NCBI GenBank assembly: GCA_963921935.1 | Contig: OY998180.1 | Location: forward strand, 109,994,183 to 110,058,182 | Length of the DNA stretch: 64,000 nucleotides | Source: Galeruca laticollis | Lineage: Eukaryota > Arthropoda > Insecta > Coleoptera > Chrysomelidae | Reading direction: 5' to 3' | In this document: positions 1 to 10,135 of the stretch, piece after piece | Layout of the letters: each line of letters begins with the position of its first letter | Numbering within the stretch: position 1 is the stretch's first letter | Notes under the pieces: generated by a model | Told to the model about the DNA's origin: nothing | Databases searched by the model: none | Seen by the model: the letters and a program-made list of their open reading frames with translations, nothing else | Made by a program: the position numbers and the translations under genes

Positions 1-724
1 AAAGCCAGCGTAGATTATTATACCAGACGAATACGAATACGAATCGCGCGTGCGCCTCTTGAGGATGTTTATCTGTACATCTGGGTACTGACTGGGTACG
101 TCATTCAATGTTGCTGTTTATCTCAAAACGGGGGTTTATTCGGACATTTGATTTAAAATCATTAAAGAACTAAGTAGTTTTATTTTTTAATTTATTACCT
201 ATCAGAATATTACTCATATTTACAAATAGTAGGTACTTTCATTAGAATTTGATGTTATTTAAGATTTAAGTTTATTATCATCGCGTTTTTTAATTTGTAC
301 TGTGTGTGTTTACACAGAGAATTCGTTTCTCATTTGCAAACGTGAAACACTAAAATTTTTTTTACTAATACATTCAAACCCCAGATGTTCTGAGACAAAT
401 TTCACGTTGCCAAATCTGAAAAAAGTAAAGGTTTTAATCGCTTTCAAACTGAAAACTAGAACAATTTCCAGCATTACAATTAAATGTTCAATAAATAGAT
501 GGGATTAATTATCTTGATCAGTTACAACCTCTTGAATTATCATAATTAAAAGGTTTTTATAACTTGTTCTCATGTTCGAACAATGCATTTTACAATTATT
601 ATAAATATACATTGAAAGTTGGCAACACTGTTTTTGTTATCTAGTTCGTATGTAGACAGAATTTGTAACACATTGACGTTATGGACACGCCTCTCGAGAG
701 CGGTGCGTACCAGACGTTTTCTAA
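1..724. other. AT-rich sequence, no gene seen
   Basis: Only short open frames without recognisable motifs are present. No repeat shared with the rest of the window was found before about position 725. Confidence 0.5.
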
Positions 725-838
725 TTTATGATATCCTGTTAGCGAAAAATATGCATACACTGAATTTATATGTATTTGTATCTTTATAACACATTGTCGA
801 TAAAACATATGTGCCCTCAGAACTTTCCTAACATACAA
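725..838 (+). repeat. dispersed repeat, copy 1
   Basis: This segment starts with TTATGATATCCTGTTAGC and runs on through ACACTGAATTTATATGTAT. It reappears in the same orientation at about 35019-35140, and a shorter, more diverged form lies at 34411-34480. It abuts the left arm of the long inverted-repeat element. It has no coding potential. It may be the end of a non-autonomous element; the family is unknown. Confidence 0.6.
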
Positions 839-1640
839 TTTTTCCACTACTAGCCAAATTTAAGACAAACATTAAAAATGAAAATTTTTCTTCTAAAATC
901 GAATAGCGCAGGAATGCAAATTCGCGTTTCCACCAATAACACAAAAATCAAATAGTCTGATACAGATTGATATTTTCAGTAGTAAAACTTATTTTCAAAC
1001 AACGGGTGTGCTCAGAAAACATAACTTATGACTCAACCGTTGAGTGAGCGCTCACTGAGCATCGAATGGTTGACGTATGTCTTCTGAACGATACTTTTCT
1101 GGAAAGTATAAATAATATTGAAAAATTAAAATTATGGCTACACATGACAACCGCTCAGAAACAAAGCGTCTGCTCACCAAATATGTTTCGCTCACTGATC
1201 AAAGTGCGTTCATAAAACATTCACCTAAAGGTTGTGCAACAGTTGTGTTTTCTGGACGCACCCAACGATTGTTACTATCGCTCTGTTGTAGTTACGGGAT
1301 GTCATCAGTCATTATTGGTTGAGCTTGAATTTTAAACTAATGGCATTTGTATTCAAATATTTTTATCGTGTTAGGCCATTTCAAGCAGCAATTACGTTAA
1401 AAACAATCTCCTGGGTATACAAAATTATGTTGCACAAGTTTTTGTTAAACTACTATCCCTGGATTCTCAAAACATTCAAATTTGTCCATTATTGACCTCG
1501 ATTAATAATAGAAAACATTATTGACCACTAATAGAGAAATTCAGCATCTCAGTTGCCTAGAAGACACAATAATTGTCAACTTCATAGCTAGTAGTGAAAA
1601 AAATCATCTTCGTACATTTTGAACGTCTAATTAATTAAAT
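834..1640 (+). repeat. left arm of long inverted repeat
   Basis: This arm pairs with 3000-4020. Matching landmarks include the ATCCCTGGATTCTCAAAA block near 1455 and its complement near 3140, and the CAACGGTTGAGT-type motifs near 1040 and 3815. The arms differ by scattered substitutions and small indels, so they are no longer identical. Confidence 0.7.
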
Positions 1641-2680
1641 ATTTGTGGTTGGTTATGAAAATAACATTTAGGTTTTTATTTGTTTGATGTCCCAGTAAGT
1701 TTCGAATTAATAAAGACAGCGACATGCGGATTTTGTGAATTGACAAATATCGGTGCTCTTATTGAAAAAAATGAATGCTGAAGAAACGAGTCATTGGTAA
1801 GCATTAGTATGGAATAATTGAATAACATTTTTAGCTGTAAGCCAATTACTGAAGAATTTTAATTATTTGACAACTGTTCAATTTACTGGGGTTGTTTTTG
1901 GATTTCAATATGGTATAAGGGGCAATTTATAACATTCTAAATTTAATTTTGTCCTCAAAATGAGCTTTGTACTTCTAGCTGCTGATGTCCATTAGTCCGT
2001 TGATCTCTGACCTTTATTTATTGAATTGTTTCGTTTCAATAAAAAGTAGGGTGACAATTTCATGTTGTTTTTCATTGGTTCTCCTCGCCCTCTTTTTAGC
2101 CTAATAAAAATACACACAAGATCCGTAAAATGCAGCAAAAAATACAAAATGAGGGAAAATTTTAATTTGAGTACTTCGAAGGGTCAAATTGAAAAAACCG
2201 AAAAGTTTACGCAGCTAGGTTCCTCGTTTGTAAATGAAATTTTTTTAAATGATGAAAATACGAAAAATGTTCAAATTAAAATTTGTAGCTCTTGCATTTA
2301 TCTATACAATTTGTCCAAAGTATTTTTTTTATCTATATTAGTTCTGGAGATATACGGAATTTTCCACGTACCATTTTCGACCAACATCATTTTTGAAGTT
2401 TTTATTTTTGAATAGTAAATATTAGTAAAATGTTTCAAATAAAATTTACAGTAAAATACTTGTATATAACAACATTTAAAATTTTTGTCAATATCCTAAT
2501 TTTTCGAGAACATTTCAGCGATTTTCAACGTAAAACACCGGTAAAAATTCATTTTCACTAAAATTGAGAAATTTTATTATGCAATTCCTTTTATTTTCAA
2601 GATTATGGTTTAACATAAAAAAATTATTTGAAAACTTTTTTTGTCTCTACATTTTCCAAACGCTCGAGCCTGAGACTTGT
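1641..2680. other. loop region of the foldback element, no gene recognised
   Basis: This is AT-rich spacer between the inverted arms. A 117-residue open frame at 2062-2415 has a low-complexity, hydrophobic C-terminus and no motif I recognise; I do not treat it as a gene. It could be remnant coding sequence of the element. Confidence 0.4.
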
Positions 2681-2682
2681 TA

Positions 2683-2890
2683 CACTCCGGAGGCTGTATC
2701 GTGCTAACAACGAAACGACGGCGGCATACACATAGGTTTTTTTATAAAACCCGTTTATTTTTGTTGTTCTTCCTGGAAAACGTGAAAATAACTAAAAAAA
2801 AAAACAAAATTCCAACTTTTTTGGGGTAAACGAATACTTTTCTCGCATATTAGATAGGTTGGCGGAAAAGTAATACTCGTACAATCCAAG
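2683..2890 (+). repeat. tandem-unit repeat family, copy 1 (terminal part)
   Basis: The segment begins with CACTCCGGAGGCTGTATCGTG and ends at TTGGCGGAAAAGTAATA. It matches 60038-60225 in the same orientation and 9535-9750 in inverted orientation. Here only the terminal portion plus one partial tandem unit is present. The tandem unit suggests a Helentron-like or satellite-bearing non-autonomous element, but no diagnostic terminal hairpin was seen. Confidence 0.65.
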
Positions 2891-2999
2891 AGGAATTCTC
2901 TCTACAACAATTATTGAGCACATATGAATTAAAATTGTTGATTGTCTTTTTAATACTTATTTTTTTTATAAATAAATAGATTTTACAGTTAGATAATGT

Positions 3000-4020
3000 A
3001 CTTTTTTCCACTACTAACTATGAAGTTGACTATTATTGTGTCTTATAGCCAGCTGATAAGTTGAATTTCTCTATTAGTGGTCAATAATTTTTTCTATTGT
3101 TAAACTAGGTCAATAATGGACAAATTCAAATTTTTTGAGAATCCAGGGATAGTAGTTTAACATGCAGAAACTTGTGCAACATAATTTTGTATACCCAGGA
3201 GATTGTCTTTAACGTATTTGCTCCAACATGATAAAATTATTTGAATAAAAATGCCATTAGTTTAAAATTCGCACTCAACCAATGATGGCTGATGACATTC
3301 CTTAACTACAGCATGGCGATCATTATAAACGTTGGGTGCGTTCAGAAAACACAACTGTTGCACAACCGTTGGGTTAATGTTCTGTTGACGTACTTTGATC
3401 AGTGAGTGAAACTCAACATGTTTGATGAGCGGACGCCATTTTCTGAAAGGTTTTCAAGTACGCTCACTGAGTACAACACGTTGTAGATTGTGATGTTTTT
3501 AAATTAGTGCAATAAATACATAAGTAATGAAACATTATATGCTAAAATTATTTCTTCATAATACTTCCTGTTCTTTTCATGAATACCTCGTCTCTTCACT
3601 TTATAATTATGTGGTAATGATTCCTGCAAATCTTCTATAGCATGGGCTATAATATTTCAGTTTATATCATTTATATTACCATCATCTAATAATGCAAGAA
3701 TTATATTTTATCTAGTCATAATTTTAATTTTTCAATATTATTTATATTTTCCCAAAAATTATCGTTCAGAAGACGCACGTTAACCATTCGTTGCTCAGTG
3801 AGCGCTCACTCAACGGATGAGTCATATGTTATGTTTTCTGTTGCATCTGTTGTTTGAAAAAAGTTTTACTAGCGGAAATGTCAATCTGTATCAGACTATT
3901 TGATTTTTGTTTTATTAGTGAAAAGGCGAATGTGCATTCCAGTGCTACTCGATTTTACAAGAAAAATTTGTATTTTTAATTTTTGTCGTAAATTTGGCTA
4001 GTGGTGAGAAAAATTGTGTT
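3000..4020 (-). repeat. right arm of long inverted repeat
   Basis: Complementary to 834-1640, with about 250 extra bases at about 3480-3730 that the left arm lacks. The arm ends 44 bases before the THAP open frame at 4064, so it could supply upstream sequence to that gene. That link is an inference from position only. Confidence 0.7.
3504..3719 (-). pseudogene. coding-like N-terminal fragment inside the right arm
   Basis: The right-arm-only segment reads on the minus strand as about 72 codons with two internal stops near its start. The rest is a coding-like peptide rich in charged residues, with a KVKRRGIHEKNRKYYEE stretch. It starts at an ATG lying at the edge of the region shared by both arms, as if the arms derive from the 5' end of a transposon gene. 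I do not recognise the family; a Harbinger-type N-terminus is only a guess. Confidence 0.25.
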
Positions 4021-4063
4021 TACACCACGGTCACCGTACCTATAAAAGCATAGTAGCGACACT

Positions 4064-5141
4064 GTGGATAATTTCGCCAACAATGTTCTAAGAAGTCGGG
4101 CAGTTGTTCACTGGCCGGCGGATTTACGAGGGACTGCTGTCGTGCTACTTCTACCACCAGGTAAAATTCGTCGTAGTTGTATAGCAAAAAATTGTAATAA
4201 TACATATTTTTGGCTGCTTCGCAATTTGGAGTTTAAGAACAAAACATTTTTCAAATTTCCATCTGACATTAGTCAAAGGGAACAGTGGTACAAAATTTTA
4301 GAAATTCCTTATACATCCAAAGATCAAAGGATGTGTGAAGATCATTTTGATGATGAGGCATTTACAAATTCATTAAGCAAAAGACTTAATAATTTGCTTT
4401 ACCTTTGCAACCCTTCCATCATACACCACCAAAAGTAATTGAAGATAATAGTAATAAAACTCAAGCTTTTGAAACTACAGTATTGCCCGTAAAAAGAAAT
4501 CTCATTTTTTGTAACAATAATGATAGTCTTAAAGAAACTGAATTTGAAGCTTTGCCTAAAAAACAATGTTTGAAATCTAGTTTTTTAAGTAAAATAAACG
4601 AAACTAGGGTCAGTAATTTATCTCCCAAGAAGAAGAAAATGTATTACATTAATAAAGATCAGAGAAATAGAATTTGTAAATTAAAAAGGCACTTATCAGT
4701 AGTAATAACAAAATTATAAAAACAGTTAAATTGTCAGAATCAAAGTTATTTCAAAATTTTAATTCAAAATTAGATCCAGCAGACATGGAGTTTTTAAAAA
4801 GTAGCACTGCTAACTCTAAGAAACATAAACCTTCATGGTCAATAACGGATAAGGCCCTTTCATTAGCCATTTATAAGAAGGGACCACGAGCATATAATTT
4901 TTTAAAACGTTTTATAGCTTTGCCCAGTAAATCTACTTTACAGTCACTTCTAAGATCAGTGCCATTTGAAACTGGAATTAATAAAGCAATTTTTGATAGA
5001 CTTAAAGAAAGGGTTGTTGAAATGAAGCAGATAGATAAAAATTGTGTCCTCTTATTTGATGAAATAGCTTTTAAAGAACAATTGACTTTGGATGTGGCTA
5101 ATGACAAACGAACTCTTTGCAAAAAGTCATATAAATTTTGA
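4064..5141 (+). pseudogene. P-element/THAP9-like transposase, broken and truncated
   Basis: The 5' part (4064-4438) encodes a THAP zinc finger: Cys pair in SCIAKNC, then FFKFPSD, a following Trp and MCEDHF supplying the last Cys and His. The next frame (4405-4719) continues a linker. The third (4731-5141) holds the signature of P/THAP9 transposases: a W-S-x-T-D-K-A-L-S-L-A-I-Y block, LPSKSTLQSLL, and LLFDEIAFKEQL, which carries the first catalytic Asp of the RNase-H-like fold. The three parts lie in three frames, so at least two frameshifts have occurred. The protein stops just after the first catalytic residue; the GTP-binding-type insertion and the C-terminal half are absent. Known family members are about 750-900 residues, so this is under half a protein and inactive. 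Confidence 0.85.
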
Positions 5142-6482
5142 TTGGTTCACTTGTCGAGAACATAAATCATACGTATTTTCTCAACTCATAAAAGTTTGTG
5201 TCCCCTTATTAATTAAAAAATATTATAATGATGGTAAGAGGACTAACAAACAAAAATAATTATTATTTTTTGGTAACAATGTACTGCGTTTAATTTTTTT
5301 TTGGTTTCAGACCTGTTCCTGTCTTCATGTAAAGGGGAATCTACTTTTTAAATGCTTTTTATTAAAATATTTGATGTAATATTGGATAAACTTTCTTAAG
5401 TATAATGCTGTAATTTGAGTAGAAACATGTAATTTTGTGATTAATAATAATATGTAACTGTATGGTATATTAATGATATTGATAATAATAGTTTTTTCAT
5501 GTTTTGTGTTACCAATTTAAAACATTATTTAATATTCAAGCAAGTGCGCCATTTTTACTTTTAGTTTTCGCTAAGTATATGTTTATGTTGTGTATTTATA
5601 CAACTGTAGTAAATGTGAAGTTTCTTGTTTTCTGAAATAAAAAAGTTAAAAAAAGGTGAGAGCTGGGCAGCTGTGGGGATGGCGGAGGCTGCAATCGAAT
5701 TTCTTTGAAAAATGTACGGTCGTATAAATGCCTATTTATAGTGCGTGTGGTAGGAAAAATAACTTTGAAAATAAAATTGTGTGGAAACACTGTTAAGTGA
5801 TATTAGAATAATTGTTCTAATCATAGGAGATATTATTGAAAATTTAAATTTTTTGATTATTGTAACTGAAAATTTAATCAGATGTTTTTGTACTTTAATA
5901 TTATCGTTAACTATTAGAATAAGAATTTTAATGTTATCAATGTAATAACATGTATAAATAACAGACCTATCTATAGTAAACAAATATTTTATTAATTTGT
6001 TTTTATATTATGTGCAAGTGAATAAAAATTTTAAATGTGTGCTGTTTTATTATTTATTACCTAAATTATTTGTCTCAATTTGTCTCAAAATTGTTTATTA
6101 TTATTATTTCATTACAAAAATGAAATATAATTTTTTGGAATGAAATAATTATATAATAAACAATTTTAAGACAAACTGTAAAATTTACCTACCCATAATC
6201 CAAACTACCAAATTTAAATATCCCGCATGTAAGAATTAGTTCTGTTCCCCGCACGGGGTGCGCTGAGATCGACGCGATGCCAGCTGTTTATATGGGAACC
6301 ACAGATAACCCATGGGAACGAACATTCTCTTAATATGTTTATTTCTCTATGATGCACAGTTCACTGTTTACTAAGTGGACTTAGCACTGACTTGTTCTCA
6401 CACGTTGGGGATTGTACTGGACTTAATATACTAGATGATAAAACAGTACCTGTAATAGGTTAAAAATATAGTTTTATTCCAG
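5142..6482. other. AT-rich spacer, no gene seen
   Basis: No homologous coding sequence was recognised. The short GC-richer patch near 6245-6310 could belong to the 5' end of the following Harbinger element, but I could not match it to an inverted copy downstream of 8903. Confidence 0.4.
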
Positions 6483-7557
6483 ACGATGATGTGACTTGTT
6501 TTGAATTTTCTAACTCTGCAATAGGAGTGACCCTTTCGCTATCTCAGAAGCAAGGTTTATTGAATTATTTCGTTTAAATAAAAGGTGAGATAAGAACTTC
6601 CTGGTATTTAAAATTTTTATTTTTCATTGGCTTTGTTTTAGGTTAGCTAGAAATCTTATAAATATATTGAGGAATCAAATTCCACCAAGAAAGTCATTGA
6701 AAGGTATATCTCTTGAAATGAAAGTTTTAACTACACTGAGATTTTTTGCAACTGGTTCATATCAGAGATGTATAGGCCAGGACTTTTTTTCTGGTTTAAG
6801 TCAAACTACAGTACAAAGATGTATTTATACTGTAACAGAAGCTCTCTCTTTGATGGCTGTAAATTACATAAATATGCCACTTAATCTGCAAGAGAGAAAT
6901 CTTATTAAAACAGATATTATGAATAAATGGGGATTTCCTGGAGCAATAGGAATGATTGATGGATTCCATGTTGCCATTTGCAAACCCAGAGAAAATGAAC
7001 ACAACTTTATCAATAGAAAAGGATTTCATTCCATAAATATTCAATTGATTTGTGACCATAAATTGAAAATACGAAATATCTTGGCAAATTTTGGAGGATC
7101 TACACATGATTCATTCATTTGGCGAAACAGTGAAGCTCAAGAATTCATGAGAAATCTTAACAACCATTGAGAAAGATGCTGGTTACTTGGAGACTCTGGT
7201 TATCCCTTGCAGCCCTATTTGATGACACCATTCAGGAACCCAAATAATGAAAGTGAGGGCAGATTCAATAATGCTCTCTTATCAGCTAGAAATACTGTAG
7301 AGCGCTGTATTGGTGTACTTAAAATGCGTTTTCGATGTTTGCTGAAAGAGAGATCAGCAAGATATAATCCTCAATTTATGTGCCAAATTGTCAAAGCCTG
7401 TGCAGTTTTACACAATATGTGTATTGATGAGCACATTGAATTTGATCAAGAATTTAATGAGGATAACCACCCACTTCAACAAATTGCTCAGCCTATCCCA
7501 GATAACAATGAAGGTTTAAATGTTCGAAATAATTTAGTTAATAGATATTTTTTGTAA
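6483..7557 (+). pseudogene. Harbinger (PIF) DDE transposase, HARBI1-like
   Basis: An exon starts after an acceptor ending TTCCAG at 6482. It gives a frame with the typical SDPFAISEARFIELFRLNK start, but a one-base loss near 6512 breaks the frame. A 57-base intron (6585-6641, GTGAGA...TTTTAG) joins it to the main exon. Catalytic motifs of DDE_Tnp_4 follow: GMIDGFHVAI (first Asp), GSTHDSFIWRNS (second Asp) and NTVERCIGVLKMRFR (Glu). A single in-frame TGA at 7168-7170 splits the exon; the reading frame resumes at once with WLLGDSGYPL. Apart from these two lesions the catalytic core is complete. It is convergent with the Myb/SANT gene at 7970-8903, the two-gene layout expected for Harbinger elements. 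Confidence 0.9.
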
Positions 7558-7796
7558 TATATTTTTTTAAATTTCAGGATTATAATTTTATGAGTGTTAA
7601 TTTATAGATAATAAATTTGTTTTATTAGAATTTTGCATTATTTAATTAACAAATGTGATGATTGCAAAATAAAATAATTGAACACAACAGGAAATGTAAA
7701 GAATTTATTCCATTATTTCAAAGCAATACATATATCACAACCAAAAAATATTTGCATTTGATAAAAAATAACATCCTATTATTTTAAAACATCAAA

Positions 7797-7960
7797 TAAA
7801 CAGAAAACATTTGTATTAAAAAAAATCATAAATAACTAACCACAATTAGTATTAGATAAATAGAAAACATTTGTATTAATAAACATCTTAAATAACTAAT
7901 AGAAAACATATAAACAGAAAACATTTGTATTTTAAAAAAATCTTAAATAACTAAACATTA
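7797..7960 (+). repeat. short tandem repeat, three units
   Basis: The motif AGAAAACATTTGTATT followed by AAATAACTAA recurs three times, at about 7801, 7861 and 7915, with a period of about 55-60 bases. It lies between the convergent 3' ends of the two Harbinger genes. Confidence 0.65.
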
Positions 7961-7969
7961 ATAATGAAA

Positions 7970-8903
7970 TTAACTATTTTTGTCTCTTAAGGCTTCATTT
8001 ATGTCCCTAAGTCTACAATCTAGGACTTCTTTAATTTCATTAAGCTTTGTGTTTAAAGAATTTTTAATATCTTTTAATATTATTATTGTCTCTTGATATG
8101 CCTCTTCAACAGGTTGAATATTTTTCTTTCTTTTTTGAGATGGTTGTGCACAGTAATCATGGTCTCTGCGCTTCTGGGTATTACATGAAGTCTGTAAAAT
8201 ACAATAATTATGCAATGTGGGAATGAAAATGAGTAGAATTTGTTTTTGACTAATTATGTTCTACTGCAACTATTCAAAATACGTATCAAATAATCTCTAA
8301 AATTAAAAACACAATTTTTCAAAGCAATTTGTATAAATATTTACCGATGGCATTTCAACGGAGGCGATTTCATTGACTTCATCTACATGACATTTTGCCT
8401 TGGTCGTAACACCAACTTCTTCACATCCCAATCCTTCATAAAAAGACTTGCCTCCAAGTACATTTAATGCCCTCTGTTCAAATGTATTGAGGGACTGTGT
8501 AGTTGGTAGTCCACCCCCAGTTCTAATTTGTTCATTTTTTATTTGACTGGCTTTTTTCTTTATGGAATATTTGAAATCCGTCCATGTCTGGAAAATATAT
8601 TTCTTATATACAAAGATATTACTAATTTACTTCTTAATACCAAATAAAAATTCAATTATGTCAAGTAGTATATCAAAAATATAAACATAGATTTCAGAAT
8701 GAATTTGAACTAACTTTTTGCCACTTTTCAGCTGATTTTTCACCAAACCCAAGAGAATTTAACTCTGTTGCTAATTTTTGCCACATTTTCTTAAATGTCT
8801 CCCTAGATTGTAGAGCTGATACTCTACCAACAGCGAAATCCTTATTTTCCTCCATGAATGAAATCATCAATTCCCAATGGGCTTCTCTAATTTTAAAAGA
8901 CAT
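7970..8903 (-). CDS. Harbinger accessory Myb/SANT-like protein, three exons, intact
   Basis: Three exons read on the minus strand: 8903-8715, 8587-8345 and 8191-7970. Introns 8714-8588 and 8344-8192 have borders GTTAGT...CCAG and GTAAAT...ACAG. All junctions are phase 0, giving 217 residues without a stop or frameshift. Exon 1 plus the start of exon 2 form a Myb/SANT-like trihelix of the zeste type: AHWELMISFMEEN, then MWQKLATELNSLGFG, then EKWQKTWTDFKYSIKKKA. The C-terminal exon has a basic segment (QKRKK) and a helix likely to form a coiled coil. In Harbinger elements such a protein binds the termini and helps import the transposase into the nucleus; that role is taken from the family. The intactness is notable because the partner transposase is broken. 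Confidence 0.85.
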
Positions 8904-9530
8904 GACGATAATATATAATCAACGATAATACACAAAGGAATTAAGGTTATCTACAATATAAACAAAGAATTGGTGTATTCTTTCATAAAAATATTTTCGT
9001 AATTGACATTGACATCACTCACAAAACATCGTTATGTACACAACTTATTTGTTAAATGTCAAAATCTGTAGTTTATTTATCAAAACTAACTTTCTCTTTC
9101 GAGTTTGAATTCGATCGACAAACAGAATTGCCATTACGATAAAGATCATATTCGAGTCGAGTTTCGAATCGAGTCGATTGACCGAAAGTCGTCGTGAAAT
9201 AGAATCCCTCAGCTGTTGTTTATTTACCTAGGACTTTGTACGATATCGCGTTTAAAAGATGACTTAATATTAACCTAACTTGAGCAAAAAACGCTTTTTA
9301 ACAAAAATGGATGTAATACACTTTTATTCTGGGGTACAGATATTAAGTTATAACATATAGTATGTATTACTACTTTTTAAGTTATAGCATTTTTCACTTT
9401 TTATATATTATTACTCTTTCATATTAATTTATAACATATAGTATATATTACTATACTTTCATATTAAAATATAACATATTGTTGTCAATCAGCTTGATAA
9501 ATTTAACTTTTTTAGTACAAAAATGATGAA
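8904..9530. other. probable promoter side of the Myb/SANT gene and spacer
   Basis: No gene was recognised. Around 9340-9480 the phrase TATAACATATAGTAT is repeated imperfectly with about an 80-base spacing. The distal end of the Harbinger element should lie here, but I could not define its terminal repeat. Confidence 0.35.
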
Positions 9531-9534
9531 TATT

Positions 9535-10135
9535 TACTTTTCCGCCCAACCTATCTAATATGCGAGAAAAGTATTGGTTTACCCTAAAAAAAGTTGGAAT
9601 TTTGAAAAAAAATTTGAGATATTTTTACGTCAAGAACAACGCGAAAAAACCGGTTTTAGAAAAAAAATCCTGTGTGTATGTCGTCGTCGTCGTTGTCTTC
9701 GGCCACTTTTCGTTATATGCCTTGTTAGCACGATACAGCCCCCGGAGTGTAACAAGTCACCAATTTAATGACTGAATATTATTCAGGACCTCTCACAGAT
9801 GAATCCTATCGATTTTCAACCCACTAGTGCCGGTACAAGGGGTCCTATAAATCCAGATATACTACATTTTAGGAGAAATTTCGGTTTGTTAGCACGATAC
9901 AGCCTTTGGAGTGTATACAAGTGACCAATTTTATGATTGGATATTGTTCAGGGTGTCTCACAGATGAACTCTATTGATTTTCAGCACACCAGAGCCAGTA
10001 CAACGTGTCCTGTGAATCCATATACTCGTATACTACATTTTTGGAGAAATTTCGGTTCGTCAGCACGATACAGCCTCCGAAGTGTATACAAGTGACCAAT
10101 TTTATGGTAGGATATTGTTCAGGATGTGTTATATA
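9535..10135 (-). repeat. tandem-unit repeat family, copy 2 (inverted)
   Basis: The stretch 9535-9750 is the reverse complement of the terminal part at 2683-2890 and 60038-60225. It is followed by about two and a half units of a roughly 165-base tandem repeat. The landmark GGAGTGT (or GAAGTGT) occurs at 9744, 9908 and 10079. Each unit contains CACGATACAGCC and ATTTCGGTT. The unit matches the tandem array at 59500-60060 on the opposite strand, so it is a true element family rather than a local duplication. Confidence 0.75.

Larger units (their letters stand above)
834..4020. mobile_element. long-inverted-repeat (foldback-type) element
   Basis: The segments at 834-1640 and 3000-4020 are reverse complements of each other over most of their length. 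The outer ends read TTTTTCCACTACTAGCCAAA on the left and TTTGGCTAGTGGTGAGAAAA on the right. The right arm is longer because about 250 bases (about 3480-3730) are missing from the left arm. The arms contain repeated CGCTCACT motifs and the palindrome GTGAGCGCTCAC. No convincing target duplication was found. The structure fits a foldback element or a non-autonomous DNA transposon with very long termini. A transcript across it would fold into a hairpin. Confidence 0.7.

Noticed and set aside
1134..1322. Open frame starting at the ATG in the left foldback arm
   Set aside because: The same sequence in the right arm is interrupted and differs after the ATG; no protein motif.
2062..2415. 117-residue open frame
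   Set aside because: Low-complexity, hydrophobic tail, no motif, inside the loop of the foldback element; probably chance in AT-rich DNA.
7700..7960. CRISPR-like spacing of the AGAAAACATTTGTATT repeats
   Set aside because: Only three units with similar rather than unique spacers in a eukaryotic transposon; a simple tandem repeat.
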